DNA of 52,578 bases. Source: Enterococcus mundtii. GTDB taxonomy: Bacteria; Bacillota; Bacilli; Lactobacillales; Enterococcaceae. Each line of letters begins with the position of its first letter. Positions within the stretch are counted from its first letter, which is position 1. Where the stretch lies: contig NZ_PUAP01000028.1 of the NCBI RefSeq assembly GCF_002947535.1, positions 1 through 52,578 of the forward strand, read 5' to 3'. Both the position numbers and the translations under genes were made by a program. The notes beneath the pieces were generated by a model that worked only from the letters and a program-made list of their open reading frames with translations, ran no database searches and was not told the origin of the DNA. This document shows, one piece after another, positions 25,482-32,614 of this stretch.

Positions 25482-25922
25482 ATGGTAGATACGTATAAAA
25501 ATATTTTAGTAGCAATCGACGGTTCAGAAAAATCAGAAAAAGCATTTATTGAAGCAATCGCAACAGCAAAACGAAATCAAGCAAAATTACACATCTTGTA
25601 TGTAAATGAGGTATCAGGAAATTATTTTGGTGATTTTGCTTTTGTCACAACAAGTTTACAAGAAGAGTTAGATGAAGTGGCAGACAAACAAATGAAGGAA
25701 CATCAAAATCTAGCGATCGAAAAAGGTTTGACGGATATTAAAACATATGTGTTATACGGTTATCCTAAAACATTGATCGCGAACTTCAACGAGTCAGAAG
25801 AGCCAATCGATTTGATCGTCATGGGGTCGACTGGTTTAAACGCCGTTGAACGTGCATTGGTCGGTTCAACGACTTCTTATGTGGTGAATCACGCGAAATG
25901 CAATGTGTTAGTAGTAAAATAA
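25482..25922 (+). CDS. Universal stress protein UspA family
   Basis: A 146-residue single-domain Usp. N-terminal NILVAIDGSEKS and C-terminal MGSTG-x9-VGST (about residues 114-130) fit the ATP-binding Usp subclass (G-2x-G-9x-G-S/T). Strong GGAGG ribosome site, monocistronic, with its own terminator at 25973-26006. Role in general stress survival; specific function unknown. Confidence 0.93.
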   Translation: MVDTYKNILVAIDGSEKSEKAFIEAIATAKRNQAKLHILYVNEVSGNYFGDFAFVTTSLQEELDEVADKQMKEHQNLAIEKGLTDIKTYVLYGYPKTLIANFNESEEPIDLIVMGSTGLNAVERALVGSTTSYVVNHAKCNVLVVK

Positions 25923-25972
25923 AAGATTTTGCTCGAACTATTTACTTTTAACATACGATTTATCCGTTTTTG

Positions 25973-26006
25973 AGGATGCTGCATGAGTTATTGCGCATCC
26001 TTTTTT
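25973..26006 (+). terminator. Intrinsic terminator after usp gene
   Basis: AGGATGC/GCATCCT stem with 15-nt loop, followed by TTTTTT. Confidence 0.8.
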
Positions 26007-26071
26007 GTTTTTCAGCAGAAAATGCGGTAGGATAAACAAGACAAACGTATTTCAAATAGGAGATGGATGAA

Positions 26072-26887
26072 ATGGAACAACAATATGTCCAAGTAATGAC
26101 GATCGCTGGATCAGATAGCGATGGAAGTGCAGGGATGCAAGCAGACTTGCATACGTTTTTTACAAGAAAGGTCTATGGGGTATCTGTTTTGACTGCTTGT
26201 GTCGCTGGAAATTCTTATGGAATCGGTGCAAGTGTTCCTTTACCTACAGATTTTATCGATAAAGAATTTGAACTGATTGCAGAGGATTACCAAGTCAAAG
26301 CAGCAAAGACGGGGATGTTAGCCGATGCGACATTGATCAATACCGTGGTCAAAAATATTCAACTGTATGATTTTGGTCCCTTAGTCGTTGATCCAGTCAT
26401 TATGACGAAACATGGGAATCAATTATTGGAAGAAGAAGCGTTGACTACATTGAAAACAGCATTACTGCCATTGGCAGAAGTAGTGACTCCTAATTTTTAT
26501 GAAGCCGAAAAACTAACTGGTCTCAAATTGAGAACAGAAGAAGACTATGAAAAAGCGGCTCAGATCCTCCAAGAGCTGGGACCCAAAAATGTTCTGATCA
26601 AAGGACATCATACAAGTGATTCCAATCAACAAACAGTGAGGGATTATGTTCGTTTAGCTTCAGGAAAAACCTTTTGGTTAGAAGCGCCATTTTATGCAAC
26701 AGATCGCATCAATGGAACAGGTGATTCTTTGTCTGCGTGTATTGCTGCTGAATTAGCAAAAGGAGAAACGGTGGAAGCAGCTATCCGTATCGCGAAACAA
26801 TATGTCAATCAAGCAATCAAAGAAGAACTTTTTGTTGGACACAAATATGGCCCAATCAATCATTGGGCGGCAAATACGATCGACTAA
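26072..26887 (+). CDS. ThiD/PdxK-type pyrimidine or pyridoxine kinase
   Basis: A 271-residue ribokinase-fold kinase. N-terminal VMTIAGSDSDGSAGMQADL (substrate loop) and C-terminal RINGTGDSLSACI (anion hole and catalytic Asp) are diagnostic of the hydroxymethylpyrimidine (phosphate) kinase / pyridoxal kinase group. ATG 26072 has AGGAG 9 nt upstream; the ATG at 26063 abuts the ribosome site. No thiamine genes are adjacent, so whether it serves thiamine or B6 salvage cannot be told here. Confidence 0.87.
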   Translation: MEQQYVQVMTIAGSDSDGSAGMQADLHTFFTRKVYGVSVLTACVAGNSYGIGASVPLPTDFIDKEFELIAEDYQVKAAKTGMLADATLINTVVKNIQLYDFGPLVVDPVIMTKHGNQLLEEEALTTLKTALLPLAEVVTPNFYEAEKLTGLKLRTEEDYEKAAQILQELGPKNVLIKGHHTSDSNQQTVRDYVRLASGKTFWLEAPFYATDRINGTGDSLSACIAAELAKGETVEAAIRIAKQYVNQAIKEELFVGHKYGPINHWAANTID

Positions 26888-27195
26888 CTGATAGCAAAAA
26901 TGATTTTAAACAGCGCTCCCCTGATAGCTACTAGTGCATCCTAATGGATTCTGGTGGTTCTCAGGGGAGTTTGTTGATTAAGTAGAGGAGCAAGTAGCTG
27001 TTTTTAAGAAAAAAGTTAAACACTGCCTGGACTCCAACTAACTCACCTCTAACAAAATAGTTTCATAAAATAACCAGTTTTTCATCTTTTTTACATTCCC
27101 TATTAATTTTTTGATGTTATTATATGCTACGTGATTAGTATGTCCCACTTTTTAGAAAGCGCAAACAAAAAATATTTTTTAGTAGGAGAAGGTTT
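26888..27195 (+). other. Intergenic region with long-loop hairpin
   Basis: The 308-bp spacer contains CTCCCCTGA (26916-26924) pairing with TCAGGGGAG (26961-26969), a 9-bp stem with a long loop that may end the kinase transcript. The ABC operon promoter must lie before 27196; TTGATG near 27112 could be a -35, but I see no clear partner. No gene seen. Confidence 0.45.
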
Positions 27196-27978
27196 ATGAG
27201 AGCAATTCTATATCGTGTGCTAAGAAGACGTCAATTTATTTATATGTTAGCTTTTATGGTAGTTATAGGTTTATCTTGCTTGTTTACATATGGTATCATT
27301 GGGCAATACCCATGGAAGGGAGGGTATGACGAACCGACCAGTCTTTATTCATTACATATGCTTGTTATTCCGGCAGTAACTTTAATAACGTTTAAGTTTT
27401 CTTTTTCATTGCTTGCAACGATTCCGATCGGTGATATTTTAGCGGAGGATCGCCAGAGTGGTTATATGAAATCGATGGTGTCTCACATCACGTTAAAAAA
27501 GTATTTGATCAATCATTTTTTGTTGGCTTTTCTCATTGGTGGGTGCTTAGTGGTTATTCCTGTCCTTGTTAATTTTATTAGCCTCCTGTTTTTTATTCCT
27601 GTGACGCCTTTGCATCGATTTTATAGTATGTTTTTGGTCCCTTCTGATGAATTCATGCCCCATTTGTATTATGACCATCCAGGCATCTATTTGTTAGTGC
27701 GAAGTGCCTTTCTCTTTTTGTATGGTGGCTGTCTCTCTTTATTTGCTAGTATTTGCGCTTATTTAACACATAATCGTTACCTTGCTATCTTGATTCCAAT
27801 GTTTTTTGTGTTAGTCAGCGATATGTTGATCAGTGTGTTGCGTGCTGCAAAATATAGTTTGAGTGATCAATTTATTGGTACAGAAAGGTTTCAGTTGACA
27901 GGTGTTTTGTTTGTCGTAACTATACTGCTATTTGCAGTCATGACGGTGATCTATGGGGTGAAGAAGAATGAGATTTAA
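27196..27978 (+). CDS. ABC-2-type exporter membrane subunit 1
   Basis: A 260-residue protein with six hydrophobic segments and the loose ABC-2 permease pattern (AEDRQSGYMKSMVSH after segment 2). It starts with AGGAGAAGG and overlaps the next gene by 11 nt, so it opens a five-gene operon of three membrane proteins, an ATPase and a secreted or anchored protein. Such sets export or defend against peptides (bacteriocin self-immunity, peptide resistance) or act in envelope homeostasis. The substrate cannot be read from sequence. Confidence 0.75.
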   Translation: MRAILYRVLRRRQFIYMLAFMVVIGLSCLFTYGIIGQYPWKGGYDEPTSLYSLHMLVIPAVTLITFKFSFSLLATIPIGDILAEDRQSGYMKSMVSHITLKKYLINHFLLAFLIGGCLVVIPVLVNFISLLFFIPVTPLHRFYSMFLVPSDEFMPHLYYDHPGIYLLVRSAFLFLYGGCLSLFASICAYLTHNRYLAILIPMFFVLVSDMLISVLRAAKYSLSDQFIGTERFQLTGVLFVVTILLFAVMTVIYGVKKNEI

Positions 27979-28723
27979 GCAAACCATTTGCTATTATTTG
28001 TCGCTTACTTCACATAAGAAAATCTGGGGCTGTTTTTTTATAGGGATGATCTTCAGTTTGGGTAATTTAGTTTATCAGTATAATCAGATGGGACAACAAT
28101 ATGACGAGTTTGATTTACTACTTTATGGACCATACGGCATTTTAAATGGAGGAATAAATGGATTTATCAGTTCTATTTATTTGATGATATGGCTGTTTTT
28201 TATTCATAGCTTAGATAAAAAAACAGAAGAAAATTTTTACTTATTACATGTTAAAACAAAGTTGAAACTATTGGTGAATAAGGATCTAATCATGGTTTTG
28301 AGTCTGACCCTCTACATAATTTTCGTTTTCCTGGGATTTATTTTCGCCTACCTAATCATGTACACTCTCGTTAAGGGAGAATTGGTGGAGGCAGAGCTAA
28401 CTTTATTGAATGTTGGTAAGATCGCAGCCATCAAGTACTTACAATTTCTATTTATGGGACATCTTTCTCTCTTATTAAATAGAGTAATTAGAAATTATTT
28501 AGTCGTTGTATTAATGGTTATGACAGTATTTATTATTAACTTAGTTGACTCATTTCCGGCTTTTAATCTCGTGTTTATCGTTAATAGACAACAAATAATG
28601 GTTCAAGGTACATTTATCGCTTGGCTTGGTTTATTGATTTCTCTGAACTTTTTGCTTTTTGCAGCAAAATATACAGTTACTCTACTAAGGAGGCCCAACC
28701 AATGGAGCTTACCTCTATCATGA
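27968..28723 (+). CDS. ABC exporter membrane subunit 2
   Basis: A 251-residue protein with about six hydrophobic segments and no similarity visible to the first subunit beyond topology. Its start overlaps the previous stop and its end overlaps the next start by 22 nt, so translation is coupled. No domain family recognised. Probably one of three nonidentical membrane subunits served by the ATPase at 29456. Confidence 0.7.
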   Translation: MRFKQTICYYLSLTSHKKIWGCFFIGMIFSLGNLVYQYNQMGQQYDEFDLLLYGPYGILNGGINGFISSIYLMIWLFFIHSLDKKTEENFYLLHVKTKLKLLVNKDLIMVLSLTLYIIFVFLGFIFAYLIMYTLVKGELVEAELTLLNVGKIAAIKYLQFLFMGHLSLLLNRVIRNYLVVVLMVMTVFIINLVDSFPAFNLVFIVNRQQIMVQGTFIAWLGLLISLNFLLFAAKYTVTLLRRPNQWSLPLS

Positions 28724-29445
28724 TAGTCACTAGACGGATGATCACTTTTACCTTTACTTACGGGAAAAAATGGTGGATCTCTACTGGGGTGTTTTTGGTA
28801 GGTTACCTTTTAGCGATTAAGTATATGTATCCTAAGATCCTTTTTGATGGAGAAAGTATCCTTACTTTCTTGTTTCAAGGTCCTTATCCTATTCATAACT
28901 ATACAGACTATTTACTTCCTTATCTTTGGCTTTTGTTTCATCTGTTCTCATTGCTATTTATTTTTTTCCCGATTATTGAATTATTAGAAACACAAAGTAT
29001 TTTTTTGTTGATCCGGATCAAAAGTAGACGTAAATTGGCAATTTCGATCTTTCTTACGATCATAGTGGATTGTTTTGCCTATCTTTTCATTTTTTTCAGC
29101 GCACTTTTTTTGATTTTTTATTCCGCTGATTTTTGGTCATTGGCTGTTATACACTATAGCTTTCTTTTATTTTCGACAGTTATCTTGCTTAATTTTTTAG
29201 CCGTATTCATTTATTTTATTTATTCAAACGGCATCTTCTCATTATTGATCTGCATGGGCATGATGGTTGTTGCAAGTCTAGTAAATTTTAAGTTTATGCC
29301 TTATAAATATTCATTGATTCTAACTAATGATATTCATTTCTATTTGACCCATCCTACATTATTCGTGGTTTTAGGAATACAGTTGGGATTATTGTTAGGT
29401 TATTTGGTTGGTATTTTATTTTTCATTCGTAGGCACATATTTTAG
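28702..29445 (+). CDS. ABC exporter membrane subunit 3
   Basis: A 247-residue protein with about six hydrophobic segments. ATG 28702 is preferred because AAGGAGG lies 8 nt before it; upstream in-frame starts lack any site. A short cytoplasmic lead with basic residues is followed by KKWWISTGVFLVGYLLAIKY. Third membrane subunit of the operon; no known family assigned. Confidence 0.7.
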   Translation: MELTSIMIVTRRMITFTFTYGKKWWISTGVFLVGYLLAIKYMYPKILFDGESILTFLFQGPYPIHNYTDYLLPYLWLLFHLFSLLFIFFPIIELLETQSIFLLIRIKSRRKLAISIFLTIIVDCFAYLFIFFSALFLIFYSADFWSLAVIHYSFLLFSTVILLNFLAVFIYFIYSNGIFSLLICMGMMVVASLVNFKFMPYKYSLILTNDIHFYLTHPTLFVVLGIQLGLLLGYLVGILFFIRRHIF

Positions 29446-29455
29446 GAGGGTTTCC

Positions 29456-30148
29456 ATGGCATTTTTAGAAATAAAAGAAGTAACCGTTGAAAGAAAAAAA
29501 CAACGAATCCTTAATGAGGTAACGATTTCAGCTGAGCTTGGTGACGTTGTAGGTTTCATCGGTCAAAATGGTTCGGGTAAAACAATGCTTTTTAAAGCAA
29601 TTTGTGGCTTTATTCGTCTTTCAAAAGGAAAGATCAAGGTAGGGGAAGAAACAATCGGCAAAGAAGTAGACTTTCCTTCTCATACAGGAATGTTGATTGA
29701 AAATCCTGGATTTATTGGTTCGATGACAGGTTTTGATAATTTATATAGCTTGTCGTTATTAACCGATAATGTCAAAAAAGATGAGATTGTTGAACTATTA
29801 ACACTCGTAGGTTTATTGGATAAACAGAAAGTTAAGGTTGCTAACTATTCTTTAGGGATGAAACAGCGTTTAGGAATTGCGCAAGCGTTGATGGGTGATC
29901 CGACGATGATCATTTTAGATGAGCCTTTTAATGGGTTGGATAATCAAGGAATTGAATTGTTGATCGAGATAATTGAAGAATTGAAGTTAAGAAATAAGCT
30001 GGTTTTATTGACTAGTCATCGAAACGAAGATTTGCAAAGAGTTTGCACCAAATTTTATCAAGTTGATCGTGGAAGTTTTTCAAGAATTGAGGTATCGAAT
30101 GATGAGAAAAAAGTAAAATTTTCTTTTTTTGTCTGGGCGGTTCAATAA
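29456..30148 (+). CDS. ABC transporter ATPase (C-terminus extended by indel)
   Basis: ATPase of the exporter: Walker A GQNGSGKT (about residues 35-42), signature YSLGMKQRLGIAQAL (about 131-145), Walker B MIILDEPF, and switch His in LTSHRNED. Start ATG 29456 has AGGAGG 6 nt upstream. The last 11 residues (VKFSFFVWAVQ) are probably not native. Removing one A from the A6 run at 30107-30112 would end the protein at SNDEKK, and would also open the next gene in frame. Confidence 0.9.
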   Translation: MAFLEIKEVTVERKKQRILNEVTISAELGDVVGFIGQNGSGKTMLFKAICGFIRLSKGKIKVGEETIGKEVDFPSHTGMLIENPGFIGSMTGFDNLYSLSLLTDNVKKDEIVELLTLVGLLDKQKVKVANYSLGMKQRLGIAQALMGDPTMIILDEPFNGLDNQGIELLIEIIEELKLRNKLVLLTSHRNEDLQRVCTKFYQVDRGSFSRIEVSNDEKKVKFSFFVWAVQ

Positions 30149-30642
30149 TCATAGCAGTCGCAGTTGCTCGTATTATCGAAATCAATCGTGGTGTTCCTAA
30201 ATCATTTGCAATTACCACTTACCATTTGAACGACGTAGTTTCTTTAAATGATTTAGAACTCACTGTTTTAAACTATTCTAAAGGAAAGTCCTATCATTAT
30301 GATGGTGGGAACCCGATGGACCAATATGAGTTTATGCCTGTGACAGTTGCAGTAAACGTCAAAAATATATCGCCGGATGCCCAGGATTTGGCAATTTTGA
30401 AAGAAAGTCGGTTATTTAGTGGCTACAACTATTACAATACAGGTGATGTTGACTTTCCGCAACAAGTACTAGATCCTCAACAGCAAACGACGCTTACATA
30501 TGTCTACACGGTCGATGCAGAAAAAGTAGAAGAATCCTTTCAATTTGTGTTAACAACTCAAGCGTTACTTCGATTTGATCAAGCAAATTATCATGCTAGT
30601 TACAATAAAGGAATCTATAAAGGAGTAGCTATTTACCTATGA
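30102..30642 (+). pseudogene. Anchored/secreted accessory protein, frameshifted in A6 run
   Basis: As read, ATG 30102 meets a stop after four codons, and the long frame lacks a proper start (TTG 30226 has no ribosome site). With five rather than six A at 30107-30112 the frame becomes continuous, about 180 residues. The start is MRKSKIFFFCLGGSIIIAVA, a membrane signal, followed by an outward domain (ELTVLNYSKGKSYHYDGGNP; VAVNVKNISPDAQDL) resembling DUF4352/DUF5028-like accessory proteins. A strand slippage, a recent mutation or a base-call error are all possible. Confidence 0.7.
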
Positions 30643-30713
30643 TCGTTCCAATACAATGAAATTTTTTGAATGATATCATTTTTATTGATAGTCGTAAGAG
30701 GACTCAAAAAATA

Positions 30714-30760
30714 AAACTCCCTTAGTAGACTTTGGAAAATCTGCTAAAGGAGTTTCATTT
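30714..30760. terminator. Bidirectional intrinsic terminator
   Basis: AAACTCC-c-TTAG-t-AGA (30714-30729) pairs with TCT-g-CTAA-a-GGAGTTT (30740-30755), between the ABC operon and the convergent cardiolipin synthase gene. Confidence 0.75.
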
Positions 30761-30825
30761 TTGAAATATCCTATCAATGAAATAAGGTTGTTATTAAAAC
30801 TATTGATTATTGAAGGAAAAATAGT

Positions 30826-32277
30826 TTATAGAATCGGTGAGAACAGTCTGGAGATTTGTTGTTTGAACAACAACCAATTTGACATTTCTTTGACTGTTTC
30901 AGTAGTCATCGGATTGCTTGCTTGTTCATCGAGTACGAATTGATCAGCTAATTGTTGCAAGAAAGCTGCATCATAAATGATTGCACTGCTTTCAAAATTC
31001 AAGCGATAGCTTCGGATATCTTGGTTGGCTGAGCCGACCATGCAGATCTCATCGTCCATGATCAATGTTTTCGCATGTAAAAAGCCATTTTCATAAACTA
31101 AGATTTGTACATTTTCCTTGATCAATTGGCGAGCGTAGTACTGAGTTGCTCGGTAGATGAAAGGATGATCTGGTTTGTTAGGGATCATGATTTTCACCTC
31201 TACACCGGAAGCGGCAGCGATTTTCAACGCAGCGATCACACTTTCATCAGGAACTAAATACGGTGTTTGGATCCAGATACGTTTTTTTGCTGAACTGATC
31301 AGCTTGATAAAGGATAACTTTATCTGTTCCCGTTCGTTGTTCGGTCCGCTAGATACAAGTTGGATCGATGTTTGGTATAGTTGATCCTGATCCTTTTTCT
31401 CTACTTTGTAAAAATAATCTAAATGATAGCCAACTTTTTTTTGATCCGGCACAGAGACATTCCAATCCATCAAAAAGCGAAGTTGTAGTAAAGAGGCGGC
31501 GGCACCGTAAATACGAATATGTGTATCTCGCCAATAGCCAAATTTTTTGGTGTGATTGACGTATTGATCGGCAATGTTGAAACCACCTGTGTACCCGATC
31601 TTACCATCAACAACGATGATTTTTCGATGATCATGATAATTTAGACGAAAGCGTAGAAGTGCCCGTTGCGAAGTGATGAATGTATGGACATGACCGCCAT
31701 TTTCGACTAACTTTTTAAAATCTTTTATTTTTGTGCCATGAGAACCAAAGGCATCATAGAGTAAGCGGACTTCGACACCTTCTGCTGCTTTTTTTTCCAA
31801 TACTTTTAAGATCTGTTGACCGATGTTGTCGGTAACAAAAGCATAATATTCGATATGGATGGAGTGCTTGGCTGCTTCGATATCTTTCAGCACAGCAGTT
31901 AATTTTTCTTGACCGTCTGTCAGGAGTGTGACGGCGTTTTTTCGAGTGAGTGGCATTTGATTCAAGGATGAAAAGAAATCAACGAAGTGCTGATGATCTT
32001 CATTCTGGATGATGGGATCATAATGTTCCAAGGTATCTCCCTTAAAATCTTGGAAATTCTCCAGTTCTCTCAAATCACTCTGACGGAGATGGAATTTTTT
32101 CTTGTCGGTCAACCCCCGACCAAAGAAAAGGTAGAGAATAAAACCAAAACCAGGTAAAGCAAATAAAACGAGCAACCATGCCCAGATCGCTGCGACGTCA
32201 CGAGGTTTGATCAAGATAGTTACAAGTGCAATAAGTGCGTTCAGTACATATAAGAAAGTAATAATGCTTCCTACCAC
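30826..32277 (-). CDS. cls: Cardiolipin synthase
   Basis: A 483-residue membrane enzyme condensing two phosphatidylglycerols into cardiolipin and glycerol. Two N-terminal membrane helices (residues 3-25 and about 30-52) precede two phospholipase-D HKD motifs: NYHDHRKIIVVDGKIGYTGG (about residues 219-238) and HAKTLIMDDEICMVGSANQD (about 400-419). GTG start with GGAGG 9 nt upstream. Monocistronic. Length and both motifs intact, so it should be active. Confidence 0.95.
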   Translation of the reverse strand: MVGSIITFLYVLNALIALVTILIKPRDVAAIWAWLLVLFALPGFGFILYLFFGRGLTDKKKFHLRQSDLRELENFQDFKGDTLEHYDPIIQNEDHQHFVDFFSSLNQMPLTRKNAVTLLTDGQEKLTAVLKDIEAAKHSIHIEYYAFVTDNIGQQILKVLEKKAAEGVEVRLLYDAFGSHGTKIKDFKKLVENGGHVHTFITSQRALLRFRLNYHDHRKIIVVDGKIGYTGGFNIADQYVNHTKKFGYWRDTHIRIYGAAASLLQLRFLMDWNVSVPDQKKVGYHLDYFYKVEKKDQDQLYQTSIQLVSSGPNNEREQIKLSFIKLISSAKKRIWIQTPYLVPDESVIAALKIAAASGVEVKIMIPNKPDHPFIYRATQYYARQLIKENVQILVYENGFLHAKTLIMDDEICMVGSANQDIRSYRLNFESSAIIYDAAFLQQLADQFVLDEQASNPMTTETVKEMSNWLLFKQQISRLFSPIL

Positions 32278-32395
32278 GAGTAAATCCTCCTTTATATAAT
32301 AACACTAGTATAGCATGAGAAAGGTGAGAAGCCTATTCACAAGAAAACAAAGGTGGAAATTTTTTGAAAATATCATGAGCGATAAGCAAAAGTTG

Positions 32396-32424
32396 TTGCA
32401 ATTTAAAAATAAATCATGTAGGAT
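32396..32424 (+). promoter_or_regulatory. Promoter of riboswitch-controlled ATPase gene
   Basis: TTGCAA (32396-32401), 17-bp spacer, TAGGAT (32419-32424), placing the transcript start about 10 nt before the riboswitch. Confidence 0.6.
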
Positions 32425-32440
32425 AAAAGTACAGTTGAAT

Positions 32441-32540
32441 ATCTCCTTAGGGGAGTAACCGACAACATTTGTTGTGATAATATCAACAGTAAGTTAACCA
32501 ATTGGTTTTCTGGTATTGTATGAAATGGTGAGACCTAAGA
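32441..32540 (+). promoter_or_regulatory. yybP-ykoY manganese riboswitch
   Basis: The two conserved Mn2+-site loops are visible. CTTAGGGGAGTAAC (about 32445-32458) and GGTGAGACCTAAG (32527-32539) are joined by P1 pairing CTTAGG with CCTAAG, with a branched GACAACA...hairpin region between. P1 competes with the terminator at 32530-32573 for CCTAAG. Mn2+ binding should therefore favour P1 and readthrough. The downstream gene is a YoaB/MgtA-type P-ATPase, the classic target in lactic acid bacteria. Confidence 0.88.
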
Positions 32541-32573
32541 CAAATCCGTATTTGTCTTAGGTCTCTTTTTTTT
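32530..32573 (+). terminator. Riboswitch expression-platform terminator
   Basis: A perfect 15-bp stem, GAGACCTAAGACAAA (32530-32544) with 32551-32565, then eight T. Its 5' arm shares CCTAAG with riboswitch P1, so the two are mutually exclusive. Confidence 0.9.
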
Positions 32574-32614
32574 CAGGCGATAGCGGAAACAATAACTAAA
32601 ATGGGGGATGAAAT

